Source: Eubacterium sp. (lineage in GTDB: Bacteria > Bacillota > Clostridia > Lachnospirales > Lachnospiraceae). Taken from it: 19,930 nucleotides of DNA. Numbering within the stretch: the stretch's first letter is position 1; the number at the start of each line of letters is the position of its first letter. The notes below the pieces were generated by a model that saw only the letters and a list, made by a program, of their open reading frames with translations, did no database searches and had not been told where the DNA came from. The position numbers and the translations under genes are program-made. Positions 6,919 through 14,113 of the stretch are shown here, piece after piece. The DNA lies in contig DNFT01000112.1 in assembly GCA_003486385.1 (NCBI GenBank), forward strand, positions 93,491 to 113,420, in the 5' to 3' direction.

Positions 6919-8847
6919 ATGCAGTCTAATGAAGCACAGAATAACGCAATCAATCATATAGAGGGGCCTATGCTGGTGCTTGCAGGACCTGGCTCAGGCA
7001 AGACTACTGTAATCACAAGGAGGGTTAAGCGCTTGATTGAACAGGGAGTCAATCCGCTTAATATTCTTGTGATTACGTTTACGAAAGCTGCTGCGGAGGA
7101 GATGAGGGAACGCTTTTACAGGCTTATGGATGATAACAGAGGCAGAAACGTGACGTTTGGAACATTTCATGCGGTATTTTTTACTATATTAAAGCATGCT
7201 TATAACCTTTCAGCATCGAACATCGTGAAGGAGGAGGAAAGATATTCCATTGTTAAAAATGCGATTACAAGGCATGAGCTGGACATTGAGGATGAGCGTG
7301 AGTTTGTCGGGAATGTGCTTGGTGAGATAGGCCGTGTCAAGTCGGACAGAATCGCCATAGAGAATTACTATTCAACCAACTGCCCTTCGGATGTATTCAG
7401 GAGCATTTATGAGGAGTATTCCGGTAAGCTGCGCGGCAGCAGAAAGATAGATTTTGAGGATATGCTGTGCTATACCTACGAGCTTCTCACGGCGCGGAGG
7501 GACATCCTTTCTGCATGGCAGAGCAAGTTTAAGTATATCCTTATCGATGAATTTCAGGATATCAATAAGATTCAGTATGACACGATAAGGCTTCTTGCAC
7601 AGCCGGAGAATAATCTGTTCATTGTCGGGGATGATGACCAGAGCATCTATGGCTTCAGAGGCTCTAAGCCGGATATCATGCTCAACTTCGGCAATGACTA
7701 CAGAAATGCCGGAAAGGTCGTGCTTGATGTGAACTACCGCTCCACACCGGAGATTGTGAAGGCGGCGGGAGACGTCATAAGATTCAACAATAAAAGATAC
7801 AAGAAGAATATAAGAACGGACAAGCAGGGCGGCGGAGCCGTGATTGTGAGGCAGACCAAGGATTTTATCGATGAGTACGCCGAGGTGTGCGAGAGGATAA
7901 AGGCGCTTGTGCATGGGGAGAAGAAAAGCTACAGTGACATAGCTGTACTGTACAGAACCTCAGCGGGAATCGGTTCGCTGGTAAGAAGGCTCATGGAGAA
8001 TGGGATTCCTTTTCAGATAAGGGATAAGCTGCCGGATATGTTTGAGCATTGGATAGCCAAGGATATTTTTGCATACATAAGGCTGGCTCTTGGCACTGCT
8101 AACAGGGCTGATTTCATTTCGGTGTGCAATAAGCCGAAGAGATACATAGGCAGGGATTATCTCACAGACGAGGAGATAGACCTTGATAAGCTGTGCTCAT
8201 ACTATGAGGACAAGCAGTGGATGGTGGAGCGCATAATGAAATTAAAGGACGACCTTGCCATGGTGGCAAAGCTTAACCCATACGCAGCTGTCAACTATAT
8301 AAGACGCGGAATAGGATATGATGAGTACATTGCGGACTATGCGTTAAACCATCACATTCAGCCGGATGAACTGTTCGATGTTTTAAATGACATCCATGAG
8401 AGTGCGAGAGAACACAATACCTTTGTGGAGTGGGACAGGGCGGTGAGCGAATACAGACAGCGTGTACATGAGGTTCCGGACAAAAGCGTGCCGAGGGTTA
8501 CATTGACTACAATGCACAGCTCCAAGGGACTTGAGTTTGACACAGTTTTCATTATAGATGCCAATGAGGGGGTATGCCCGCACAGAAAGGCTGTGCTTGA
8601 CTCAGACATCGAGGAGGAGCGCAGAATGTTCTATGTGGCAATGACGCGTGCAAAGAGCCGGCTGTATATATATAGTGCGGGCGAGAAGTACAATAAGAAT
8701 CTTGAGGTGAGCAGATTCCTCATAGAGGCTGGTCTGTATACAGCGCAGAAGCCAAAGGACAACGAAAAAGCCCCCGCTGGCGGAGGCTTTAACAGGGGCA
8801 CAAGTGGTTACAGATGGAACCGCTCAGGTACCAATTATTCAGGGTAA
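6919..8847 (+). CDS. UvrD/PcrA-family superfamily 1A DNA helicase
   Basis: ATP-dependent 3'-5' DNA helicase of the UvrD/Rep/PcrA family, expected to act in repair or in clearing proteins from DNA. All motifs are present in order in the 642 residues: Walker A AGPGSGKT (22-29), motif Ia ITFTKAAAEEMRERF (52-66), GTFHA (81-85), Walker B DEFQD (210-214), motif III GDDDQSIYGFRG (237-248), motif IV NYRST (272-276), motif V TMHSSKGLEFDTVF (531-544), motif VI EERRMFYVAMTRA (566-578). It is shorter than PcrA (about 720), with a reduced C-terminal part ending in a Gly-rich tail (619-642) that overlaps the antisense terminator. Two ATGs are possible: 6907, only 2 bases after AAGGAG, or 6919, 4 bases after AGGGG; the latter gives the normal family opening (N-x-x-Q-x-x-A). 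It is probably a paralogue rather than the main pcrA. Confidence 0.92.
   Translation: MQSNEAQNNAINHIEGPMLVLAGPGSGKTTVITRRVKRLIEQGVNPLNILVITFTKAAAEEMRERFYRLMDDNRGRNVTFGTFHAVFFTILKHAYNLSASNIVKEEERYSIVKNAITRHELDIEDEREFVGNVLGEIGRVKSDRIAIENYYSTNCPSDVFRSIYEEYSGKLRGSRKIDFEDMLCYTYELLTARRDILSAWQSKFKYILIDEFQDINKIQYDTIRLLAQPENNLFIVGDDDQSIYGFRGSKPDIMLNFGNDYRNAGKVVLDVNYRSTPEIVKAAGDVIRFNNKRYKKNIRTDKQGGGAVIVRQTKDFIDEYAEVCERIKALVHGEKKSYSDIAVLYRTSAGIGSLVRRLMENGIPFQIRDKLPDMFEHWIAKDIFAYIRLALGTANRADFISVCNKPKRYIGRDYLTDEEIDLDKLCSYYEDKQWMVERIMKLKDDLAMVAKLNPYAAVNYIRRGIGYDEYIADYALNHHIQPDELFDVLNDIHESAREHNTFVEWDRAVSEYRQRVHEVPDKSVPRVTLTTMHSSKGLEFDTVFIIDANEGVCPHRKAVLDSDIEEERRMFYVAMTRAKSRLYIYSAGEKYNKNLEVSRFLIEAGLYTAQKPKDNEKAPAGGGFNRGTSGYRWNRSGTNYSG
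8764..8790 (-). terminator. Terminator of the DUF1292 gene, inside the helicase 3' coding end
   Basis: On the minus strand: AAAGCCTCCGC, CA, GCGGGGGCTTTTTCG, a stem with one mismatch followed by a T run. It lies about 80 bases after the DUF1292 stop. On the plus strand the same bases encode helicase residues around 616-624 (EKAPAGGGF). Confidence 0.75.
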
Positions 8848-8868
8848 TGTTTTTCAGGGGGGTGAGGA

Positions 8869-9204
8869 TTATTCCTCATCCTCATCGTCTGCTAAGAGCT
8901 CTGCGTATTCATCCTCATCCATAAGCTCATCGAATGCATCCGCAACACGCTCATACTCTTCGTCATCCTCAATATTGCCGAGTGATGGCTCTCCGTTTTC
9001 ATCCTCAAAATACTGATAGAGATACACTTCGCCGTCGGCTGCGTCCTCATCGTTAAGTGGGAGAAGTGCGATATAGTCCTGCTCACCGACAGGGAATACC
9101 GCAACGATACCACATTCTACTTCTTTTCCGTCATCGAGGGAAAGTGTTACTGTACCCTCCTCAAACTCATTCATGTAATCCTCATTATTATTTTTGTTAG
9201 ACAT
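8869..9204 (-). CDS. DUF1292 family protein (YrzB-like)
   Basis: A very acidic 111-residue cytoplasmic protein with the DUF1292 pattern: TVTLSLDDGKEVECGIVAVF, then YIALLPLNDED, EVYLYQYFEDENGEPSLG and a C-terminal EYERVADAFDEL helix, ending in an Asp/Glu tail. The family is widespread in Firmicutes, often near yrrK and alaS, and has no established function; here that neighbourhood is absent. The ATG at 9202-9204 is chosen because AGAGGAG lies just upstream; a GTG six codons earlier is in frame but lies upstream of that site. It is convergent with the helicase, 21 bases apart, and its terminator lies inside the helicase gene. Confidence 0.85.
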   Translation of the reverse strand: MSNKNNNEDYMNEFEEGTVTLSLDDGKEVECGIVAVFPVGEQDYIALLPLNDEDAADGEVYLYQYFEDENGEPSLGNIEDDEEYERVADAFDELMDEDEYAELLADDEDEE

Positions 9205-9443
9205 ATTCTCCTCTTTCTGCACCGATAATGTAGGGTGCTATATTATTCTTTTTAGAAATATTCTGGTGTCTGAAGCTGCTTCAATTACAAAATATCATAT
9301 ACATGACGAAAAAGCAATCATAATCAGGCGGAGGCTTATGGGATATGCGGTAGTTTTGAAATCCGGTTTGAATGATTTTACAGTGTCATCAAATAATGGA
9401 TGCAGATAAAATTTTATCGAGACAAAATAATTATAAAAAAAAC
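9205..9443. other. Divergent intergenic region, upstream half
   Basis: I see no gene that I can support. A perfect 13-base palindrome (TGAAGCTGCTTCA, 9271-9283) and a minus-strand TAATAT box near 9240 may belong to the DUF1292 promoter. A 71-codon open frame on the plus strand (9194-9409) has no ribosome site at its start. Confidence 0.35.
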
Positions 9444-9472
9444 TTGATATTTTAATTAATGTAATGTATTAT
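9444..9472 (+). promoter_or_regulatory. Promoter of the Lrp/AsnC gene leader
   Basis: TTGATA (9444-9449), 17 bases, TATTAT (9467-9472), in a very AT-rich stretch. The predicted RNA start near 9479 gives a leader of about 110 bases before the ATG. Confidence 0.6.
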
Positions 9473-9492
9473 GTATTTAAGTTTAAAAAATT

Positions 9493-9569
9493 AATATTAA
9501 ATGTCAAAGAAGACAATATTTGCCGTATGTGCTTATTTTTATTAAGCTGGCGGAGATATTGTCTTTTTT
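9493..9569 (+). promoter_or_regulatory. Leader with terminator-like hairpin before the Lrp/AsnC gene (possible attenuator)
   Basis: AAGACAATATTTGCC (9510-9524) pairs with GGCGGAGATATTGTCTT (9549-9565) with a small bulge and is followed by a T run (9564-9569), only 6 bases before the GGAGG ribosome site (9576-9580). The upstream gene is on the other strand, so the hairpin can only end transcripts started in this leader. AATATT...GTC (9493-9505) can pair with GACAATATT (9512-9520), the same bases used by the terminator stem, giving mutually exclusive structures. It could instead be the end of a small RNA of about 90 bases. Confidence 0.6.
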
Positions 9570-9589
9570 ATTTTCGGAGGAATGCTTAT

Positions 9590-10054
9590 ATGGACAGAAT
9601 TGATAAAAAAATAATTACACTACTTCAGAAGAATGCGAGAATGCCGTTGAAGGCGTTGGCGGAGCAGGTATTTTTATCCTCACCTGCCGTTTCGGCGAGA
9701 ATTGAGAGGCTTGAGAAGGAGCAGATTATCTCAGGCTATGAGGCAAAGGTGAATCCGTTTAAGCTGGGATACCATATAACGGCATTTATCAATCTGGATG
9801 TCATGCCGACACAGAAGCCGGAGTTTTACCCATTTGTAAAGGCATGTCCGAATGTTGTTGAATGTAACTGCGTAACAGGTGATTTTTCAATGCTGCTTAA
9901 GGTGATGTTTCCAAGTACGCAGGAGCTTGATACATTTATCGGACAGCTTCAGAAATTCGGAAGGACGAGCACCCAGATTGTGTTTTCGACCCCGGTTGAG
10001 ACAAGAGGCATAGACGTCAAGCTGGACGATGTGGAGCTTGAAGAAAATGCCTGA
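9590..10054 (+). CDS. Lrp/AsnC family transcriptional regulator
   Basis: DNA-binding regulator of the feast/famine (Lrp/AsnC) family, which senses amino acids or related small molecules and forms dimers to octamers. The 154 residues hold an N-terminal helix-turn-helix (opening DRIDKKIITLLQKNARMPL, recognition region AEQVFLSSPAVSARIERLE at 24-42) and a C-terminal RAM ligand/oligomer domain (about 63-140) with the typical VTGDFSMLLKV (96-106). Length is standard. The ATG at 9590 is chosen because GGAGG lies 9 bases upstream and it gives the normal family start; an in-frame start 42 codons upstream would run through the leader hairpin. The effector and targets cannot be told from the sequence. 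No metabolic gene is adjacent, which suggests a regulator acting elsewhere. Confidence 0.9.
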   Translation: MDRIDKKIITLLQKNARMPLKALAEQVFLSSPAVSARIERLEKEQIISGYEAKVNPFKLGYHITAFINLDVMPTQKPEFYPFVKACPNVVECNCVTGDFSMLLKVMFPSTQELDTFIGQLQKFGRTSTQIVFSTPVETRGIDVKLDDVELEENA

Positions 10055-10068
10055 AAGCTAAGTCTTTT

Positions 10069-10120
10069 AAAGAGTGTGTGAAGAATGGATTACATTTTTC
10101 ATGCACTCTTCTATTTATTT
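10069..10120 (+). terminator. Probable terminator of the Lrp/AsnC gene
   Basis: AAGAGTGTGTGAA (10069-10082 region) pairs with TTCATGCACTCTT (10098-10110) with two wobble pairs, followed by CTATTTATTT. The T tract is imperfect. Confidence 0.65.
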
Positions 10121-10125
10121 ATGAA

Positions 10126-10154
10126 TTGACGGTTATGTGAGTATGCATTATAAT
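10126..10154 (+). promoter_or_regulatory. Strong promoter of the maf operon
   Basis: TTGACG (10126-10131), 17 bases, TATAAT (10149-10154): near-consensus housekeeping promoter. The leader to the Maf ATG is about 65 bases. Confidence 0.8.
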
Positions 10155-10167
10155 CATTCTGATAAGA

Positions 10168-10199
10168 ATAGAAAATGATAAACATAGAAAATGATAAAC
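10168..10199 (+). repeat. Perfect 16-bp tandem duplication in the maf leader
   Basis: ATAGAAAATGATAAAC at 10168-10183 and again at 10184-10199, followed by ATAGG. It lies between the promoter and the ribosome site, so it lengthens the untranslated leader by one unit. Confidence 0.9.
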
Positions 10200-10224
10200 A
10201 TAGGTATTTTGGAGGATGTATCGG

Positions 10225-10851
10225 ATGAAGACGATCCGCGATATGAACAAAATAATTCTTGCGTCCGCATCACCAAGACGCAAGGAACTTTTAAAGCAGA
10301 TGGGACTTGAATTTGAAGTTATGCCAAGCCATTGCGAAGAGGTAATCACGCGTAAGATTCCATGGGAGATAGTCATGGAGCTCTCATCGCAGAAGGCGAG
10401 GGAGCTGGTGTACAAGGCTGCTATGGATTCGCTATCTGATGATAAGAGCGGGAATGATGGTGACGGACAGAATGTGCTGGTTATAGGTGCAGACACCATT
10501 GTCGCATATAAGGATGAGATACTTGGAAAGCCGAAGGATAAGGATGATGCTGTGAGAATGCTTAAGCTCCTTCAGGGAAAGCAGCACAGTGTATACACGG
10601 GAGTTTCACTGGTATATCTTAAGGAAGGAATTGCACAGACCAGGACTTTCGTCGAGGAGACGAAGGTTTATGTCGCACCGATGACGGATGAGCAGATTGA
10701 GGCTTATGTTGCGACAGGAGAGCCGATGGATAAAGCGGGTGCCTACGCAATTCAGGGCTTGTTTGCTGAATTTATTGTAAAGATTGATGGGGATTATAAC
10801 AATGTTGTCGGGCTCCCGATAGGAAGAATTATGAGGGAATGCATTTTCTGA
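10225..10851 (+). CDS. maf: Maf family nucleoside triphosphate pyrophosphatase
   Basis: Hydrolyses non-canonical or excess nucleoside triphosphates (dTTP/UTP in the YhdE-type subfamily) to the monophosphate; Maf is also linked to septum formation in Bacillus. Motifs in the 208 residues: substrate loop SASPRRKELL (14-23), GADT with the catalytic Asp90 (88-91), LGKPKDKDDA (100-109), and AYAIQGLFAEFIVKIDGDYNNVVGLP (174-198 region). A short Gly/Asp-rich insertion (about 71-83) precedes the GADT strand. The ATG at 10225 is 9 bases after GGAGG; the in-frame ATG at 10216 touches GGAGG and cannot use it. First gene of a run with the HAD phosphatase (35 bases on), the acidic protein and the PrsA-like gene. 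Confidence 0.92.
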   Translation: MKTIRDMNKIILASASPRRKELLKQMGLEFEVMPSHCEEVITRKIPWEIVMELSSQKARELVYKAAMDSLSDDKSGNDGDGQNVLVIGADTIVAYKDEILGKPKDKDDAVRMLKLLQGKQHSVYTGVSLVYLKEGIAQTRTFVEETKVYVAPMTDEQIEAYVATGEPMDKAGAYAIQGLFAEFIVKIDGDYNNVVGLPIGRIMRECIF

Positions 10852-10886
10852 TTATCGGGAAATAATGCAGTACAGGTGGTTTTAAA

Positions 10887-11684
10887 GTGAAAGAGAAAAG
10901 AATAAAATTTATTGCGAGCGACTTAGATGGCACACTTCTGTTAAATGGTGCGCAGAAGGTGTCACAGGAACTCATACCGCTTATAAAGAGACTTAATGAC
11001 AATGGAATTATTTTTTGTGCAGCGAGTGGAAGGCAATATCCGAATCTTAAGAGGCTTTTTGGCGATGTGGCGGATGATATGATGTATATTTGTGAAAATG
11101 GTTCAGTCATCATATATAAGGATAAGCTTGTTGATAAGACTCCTATGGATACCGGGCTTGGCAGAGAGATTATAAGAGCTATAACCGGGGTTGGACAGTG
11201 CGAGGTGCTTGTCTCAGGGGAGAGGACTTCGTACCTTAAGCCTAAGTCGGAGGCATATCTTGTCAGAATGAGAGATATTGTGAGGAATGATATATGTCTG
11301 GTGGATGATTTAGAGCATATCAGAGAGGATTATGTGAAGATATCTGTCTATGACCCTGCCGGGATTCAGAATTCGCAGGATTTTTTTCTTAATGAATTTG
11401 CCGGACGTGCACAGGCATGCGTGTCGGGAAAGCAGTGGCTTGATTACACGGCACAAGGGGTTAATAAGGGCAGCGCTATAAAAACGATACAGCGTCTTAT
11501 GCATTTTGATGCTGAAGAGTGCGTTGCATTCGGAGATAATTTCAATGACATAGAAATGTTTCAGGCTGTCGGTCATCCTGTTGTCATGAAGCAGGCTGTA
11601 GAAAAGGTAAAGGAATACGCACAGTATGAGACAGAGTGCGTTGAGGACAGCCTGATTGCTATAATTGAAGAACTTGAGAAGTAA
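10887..11684 (+). CDS. Cof-type HAD-IIB family hydrolase
   Basis: Cytosolic haloacid-dehalogenase-type phosphatase, probably acting on sugar phosphates or cofactors such as FMN or PLP. The 265 residues show motif I SDLDGTLL (11-18; nucleophile Asp12, acid/base Asp14), motif II ASGR (46-49), a cap domain of the IIB type (about 85-185), motif III Lys194 in GVNKGSAI, and motif IV GDNFND (216-221). Length is normal for the Cof family. The start codon is GTG at 10887, supported by AGGTGG about 7 bases upstream; no ATG fits the family N-terminus. Its stop is 19 bases before the next ATG, so it is cotranscribed. The exact substrate cannot be inferred. Confidence 0.9.
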   Translation: MKEKRIKFIASDLDGTLLLNGAQKVSQELIPLIKRLNDNGIIFCAASGRQYPNLKRLFGDVADDMMYICENGSVIIYKDKLVDKTPMDTGLGREIIRAITGVGQCEVLVSGERTSYLKPKSEAYLVRMRDIVRNDICLVDDLEHIREDYVKISVYDPAGIQNSQDFFLNEFAGRAQACVSGKQWLDYTAQGVNKGSAIKTIQRLMHFDAEECVAFGDNFNDIEMFQAVGHPVVMKQAVEKVKEYAQYETECVEDSLIAIIEELEK

Positions 11685-11703
11685 AAAATGTGGAGGTTTT
11701 AAT

Positions 11704-11961
11704 ATGAACGAGATTGATGAAATGTGTGCAGAGGTATTTTTAAAGGATCAGGGCAGGCTTTTTGATGAGCCTGTTGCGGAGACGGTGGATGAGGCAATGG
11801 AATTCCTTGAGGATTGTTTTGCACAGGTTTTTAATTCGGAGAAGGAGCTTAGGGACTTCTGGAGAGAAGAGGGAATAGATGACGAGGAGATGGGGGATGC
11901 TTCCGATGCATTAGAAGTATTTGTTTTGCCGGATGGCAGATATCTTTATGTTGAAGGCTAG
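11704..11961 (+). CDS. Small acidic protein of unknown function
   Basis: Not recognised. It has 85 residues, 27 of them Asp or Glu against 6 Lys or Arg, so it is strongly acidic. It is predicted mainly helical (DEMCAEVFLKDQ, TVDEAMEFLEDCFAQVF, SEKELRDFWREEG) and ends in a strand-like VFVLPDGRYLYVEG. Two cysteines. No signal peptide and no membrane segment. The ATG at 11704 has GGAGG 8 bases upstream; a longer frame from 11665 overlaps the HAD gene and lacks such a site. Its last 14 bases overlap the start of the PrsA-like gene, suggesting translational coupling. The context (secretion foldase downstream, phosphatase upstream) does not reveal a job. Confidence 0.75.
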   Translation: MNEIDEMCAEVFLKDQGRLFDEPVAETVDEAMEFLEDCFAQVFNSEKELRDFWREEGIDDEEMGDASDALEVFVLPDGRYLYVEG

Positions 11962-12919
11962 AATAAGAGTACGATTATGTCTGTGTATCCTTATATTCAC
12001 TGTATTTTGCAGCTGTGGGTGTAGTTCAGGCAGAACTAAGGCGACTATAAATGGATATACATTTACACTTACAACCGGCTCCGGGGATGAAGCTGTAATA
12101 AGAGGCGGGGATGAATATATAACATCTGCTCAGGTGCGGGTGCTCCTTGAGGCTGTCAGAACCGGATATGAAAATGCACTTACGTCCGATATCTGGACTA
12201 TGGAGCTTGCAAATCGTTCTTTTAAAGCTCATGTCGATAATATGGTCTTAGATATGGCAGCCAGGCTTGTGCTTGTGAATATGCTTGCCGATGATAAGCA
12301 TATCGCACTGAGTGATTCGGAGCTGGCAGACTGCACAGCCCGGGCGGATGCTTTTTATGATGAACATTCAGAGGATATAGCTTATATAAAAAGGGATGAG
12401 CTTAGGAAGCTTTTTGCGATGATGGTTCTGTCGGATAAGGTGTATGATGAGCTTACAAGAAGTGTAGATACGCAGGTGAGTGTAGATGAAGCGCGTGTTA
12501 TCAGGATACAGTACATATATTCTGATAAATCAGGGGATGCTTCTTCTAAGGTAGAGAAGCTTGAGAAAGCGCTTGAGGAATTTCAAGCGGGGGAGGATTT
12601 TACCGCACTGGTTTCTAAGTACAGTGATATTCCTGATTACACTGCACAGATAGGGCGGGGAGAACTTGAAAAGAGCTTTGAGGATGCGGCTTTTAATCTT
12701 GACACCGGACAGATTAGCGATATTGTAAGCTGTACCAATGGCTGGTATCTGATTTACTGCATAGATGACAATGTCACAGGGAAGGCGGAGAGCCAGACGG
12801 AGAGCATAATTCAGAAAAGGCGCAATGAGCAGTTTGAAAAACACCTTGGAGATTTTTCGGATGGCGTTGAGCTGATTATAGATGACAGACAATGGGAGAA
12901 GCTCAGTTCACAGGAATAA
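11948..12919 (+). CDS. PrsA-like parvulin (PpiC) peptidyl-prolyl isomerase lipoprotein
   Basis: Probable extracytoplasmic foldase for secreted proteins. The 323 residues begin with a basic, hydrophobic export signal (LKARIRVRLCLCILIFTVF, 2-20) and a C-S-C-G-C cluster (21-25), consistent with a lipoprotein though the lipobox is not canonical and the modified cysteine is ambiguous. A helical SurA/PrsA-N-like region (about 55-175) precedes a parvulin domain (about 182-275): IRIQYIYSD, DFTALVSKYSDIP, AQIGRGELEKSFEDAAFNLDTGQISDIV and NGWYLIYCID. The C-terminal tail is charged. The usual GGxLG strand reads AQIGRGEL, so catalysis is uncertain. The ATG at 11948 lies inside the end of the acidic gene (14-base overlap), with only a weak GGATGG site upstream. 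It faces signal peptidase across a shared terminator. Confidence 0.82.
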   Translation: MLKARIRVRLCLCILIFTVFCSCGCSSGRTKATINGYTFTLTTGSGDEAVIRGGDEYITSAQVRVLLEAVRTGYENALTSDIWTMELANRSFKAHVDNMVLDMAARLVLVNMLADDKHIALSDSELADCTARADAFYDEHSEDIAYIKRDELRKLFAMMVLSDKVYDELTRSVDTQVSVDEARVIRIQYIYSDKSGDASSKVEKLEKALEEFQAGEDFTALVSKYSDIPDYTAQIGRGELEKSFEDAAFNLDTGQISDIVSCTNGWYLIYCIDDNVTGKAESQTESIIQKRRNEQFEKHLGDFSDGVELIIDDRQWEKLSSQE

Positions 12920-12959
12920 GGATACTGAAGGACACTATGAATTGACATGTGTTAAGACA

Positions 12960-13040
12960 TGCATTGTAGCTTAAAATGACATTAACGAATCATAATATGC
13001 GTTTACAAATGCATTATGTAAGAAAAATGATATTAATGAA
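12960..13040 (+). repeat. Imperfect direct repeat in the intergenic space
   Basis: Two copies of about 31 bases, 50 bases apart (12960-12990 and 13010-13040), both starting TGCATT and sharing AAAATGA[CT]ATTAA[CT]GAA. They lie between the PrsA-like stop and the terminator. Function unknown. Confidence 0.45.
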
Positions 13041-13078
13041 AATAACCTGCCTATGTGATTGTGGGCAGGTTATTTTTG
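13039..13078. terminator. Bidirectional terminator between the PrsA-like and signal peptidase genes
   Basis: AAAATAACCTGCC and GGCAGGTTATTTTT with a 12-base loop: A-rich on one side and T-rich on the other, serving both convergent transcripts. Confidence 0.88.
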
Positions 13079-13124
13079 CCATAGCTTATATATTCTGTTG
13101 GCTGTACATCTGATAGGTATATGC

Positions 13125-13982
13125 CTAGTGAATTGCGTGGAATGAAGGATAATAACAGAAAAGAGCTTTGGCTATTATCTTATCCTTATGTACGAAATGA
13201 TTTGTCCAGAAACGCGAATCGTTTGAACTGTTGCGGTTATCACCCATCATGAAATAGCAGTCATCGGGAATTGTGAATGGACCACTCACACCGTAGGTCT
13301 CCGCAGTGAGATAGGCACTCTCATCAAGAGGCTGTCCGTCAATATATACAATACCATCGGAAATGAAAATGGTTTCTCCGGGGAGACCGATGATTCTCTT
13401 GATGAATTTCTGCGATTCATCATCAGGGTAGTAGAAGACTACAACATCACCACGGCGTGGCTCTGATTTTATGTATGCAAGTCTGTTGCCTATGATTCTG
13501 TTTCCCTGAGTGATTGTGGGAATCATGGAGCCGGAAGGTATTCTTGCGTTGACTATCAGAAAGCGGTTACACAGGCAGGCAAGTGCGAATGCTGCCGCCA
13601 CAATGAATATGTAGCTGGCTATCTCACGCATGATATGTGATTTGCGACTCTTCTTTTTTGCATCATCAGGTGTATCGTCGGTATCATCTGTATCTGTATC
13701 CTCCGTCTCCTCAAGGGCTTCATTTGATATTTTATAATGGAAATCGTCATCTGATTCGCTGTCATAGTCATCTACAGTATTTGCGTTGTAGCTGTTGTCT
13801 GCATTATTTACGGTAGCTATATTATCTGAATTGCCTGCATTGTCTGAAATGCCGGAACTGTTCGAATTGTCTACATTATATACATTATTTCTATTATTTT
13901 TATTCTGTGAGGTTCCTTTTATGGCAGGCTTTGTGCTGCTGTTATCTAAGTCGATATCGATAAATTCTAAATCCTTGTTCAT
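13125..13982 (-). CDS. lepB: Signal peptidase I with a long acidic, Asn-rich N-terminal tail
   Basis: Membrane serine protease that removes signal peptides from exported proteins. One transmembrane helix (about 121-144) is followed by the catalytic domain outside: Ser152 in RIPSGSMIPT, Lys195 in QKFIKRIIGLPGE, and the GDNRNSSNDSR box (248-258). The catalytic part is the usual size for Gram-positive SipS types, but about 115 residues precede the helix. Residues 26-80 are rich in Asn, Ser and Asp, residues 88-107 are Asp/Glu/Thr-rich, and a basic stretch (KKKSRKSH) sits at the membrane. This tail should be cytosolic and disordered. The ATG at 13980-13982 has AAAGGA 6 bases upstream; an in-frame TTG two codons earlier is less likely. 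Confidence 0.93.
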   Translation of the reverse strand: MNKDLEFIDIDLDNSSTKPAIKGTSQNKNNRNNVYNVDNSNSSGISDNAGNSDNIATVNNADNSYNANTVDDYDSESDDDFHYKISNEALEETEDTDTDDTDDTPDDAKKKSRKSHIMREIASYIFIVAAAFALACLCNRFLIVNARIPSGSMIPTITQGNRIIGNRLAYIKSEPRRGDVVVFYYPDDESQKFIKRIIGLPGETIFISDGIVYIDGQPLDESAYLTAETYGVSGPFTIPDDCYFMMGDNRNSSNDSRFWTNHFVHKDKIIAKALFCYYPSFHAIH

Positions 13983-14012
13983 TGTCAATCCTTTAAAATT
14001 ATTTTTATGTTA

Positions 14013-14041
14013 AGTATAAGACAAAATTGTGTATTAAACAA
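14013..14041 (-). promoter_or_regulatory. Possible promoter of the signal peptidase gene
   Basis: Minus strand: TTGTTT (14036-14041), 17 bases, TATACT (14013-14018), about 30 bases upstream of the ATG. It lies about 40 bases from the CIRCE element of the divergent htpG. Confidence 0.5.
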
Positions 14042-14080
14042 GGCAATATATTGGGAAAATATTAAAAAAATATAAAATTA

Positions 14081-14107
14081 TTAGCAGTCGCGACAAATGA
14101 GTGCTAA
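14081..14107 (+). promoter_or_regulatory. CIRCE element (HrcA operator)
   Basis: TTAGCAGTC, 9 bases, GAGTGCTAA: one mismatch from the CIRCE consensus TTAGCACTC-N9-GAGTGCTAA, the binding site of the heat-shock repressor HrcA. It ends 6 bases before the -35 box of htpG. An extra intact half-site, GAGTGCTAA, occurs at 14161-14169, downstream of the predicted RNA start. Confidence 0.88.
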
Positions 14108-14113
14108 AAAGTG

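Noticed and set aside
6567..6957. Minus-strand open frames rich in repeated His/Ile/Tyr motifs
   Set aside because: They arise from the 10-bp array, where three units make 30 bases and so keep frames open; no ribosome site or homology that I recognise.
8804..9016. Serine-only-rich plus-strand frame
   Set aside because: It is the antisense of the Asp/Glu codons of the DUF1292 gene (GAT/GAA read as TCA/TCC-type codons).
9271..9283. Palindrome TGAAGCTGCTTCA as an operator
   Set aside because: A single 13-base palindrome with no second copy in the window and no clear link to a promoter; too weak to call.
9194..9409. 71-codon plus-strand frame in the gap before the Lrp gene
   Set aside because: Starts inside the DUF1292 leader without a ribosome site; composition does not look like a protein. 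An internal ATG after GGAGG gives only 23 residues with too short a spacing.
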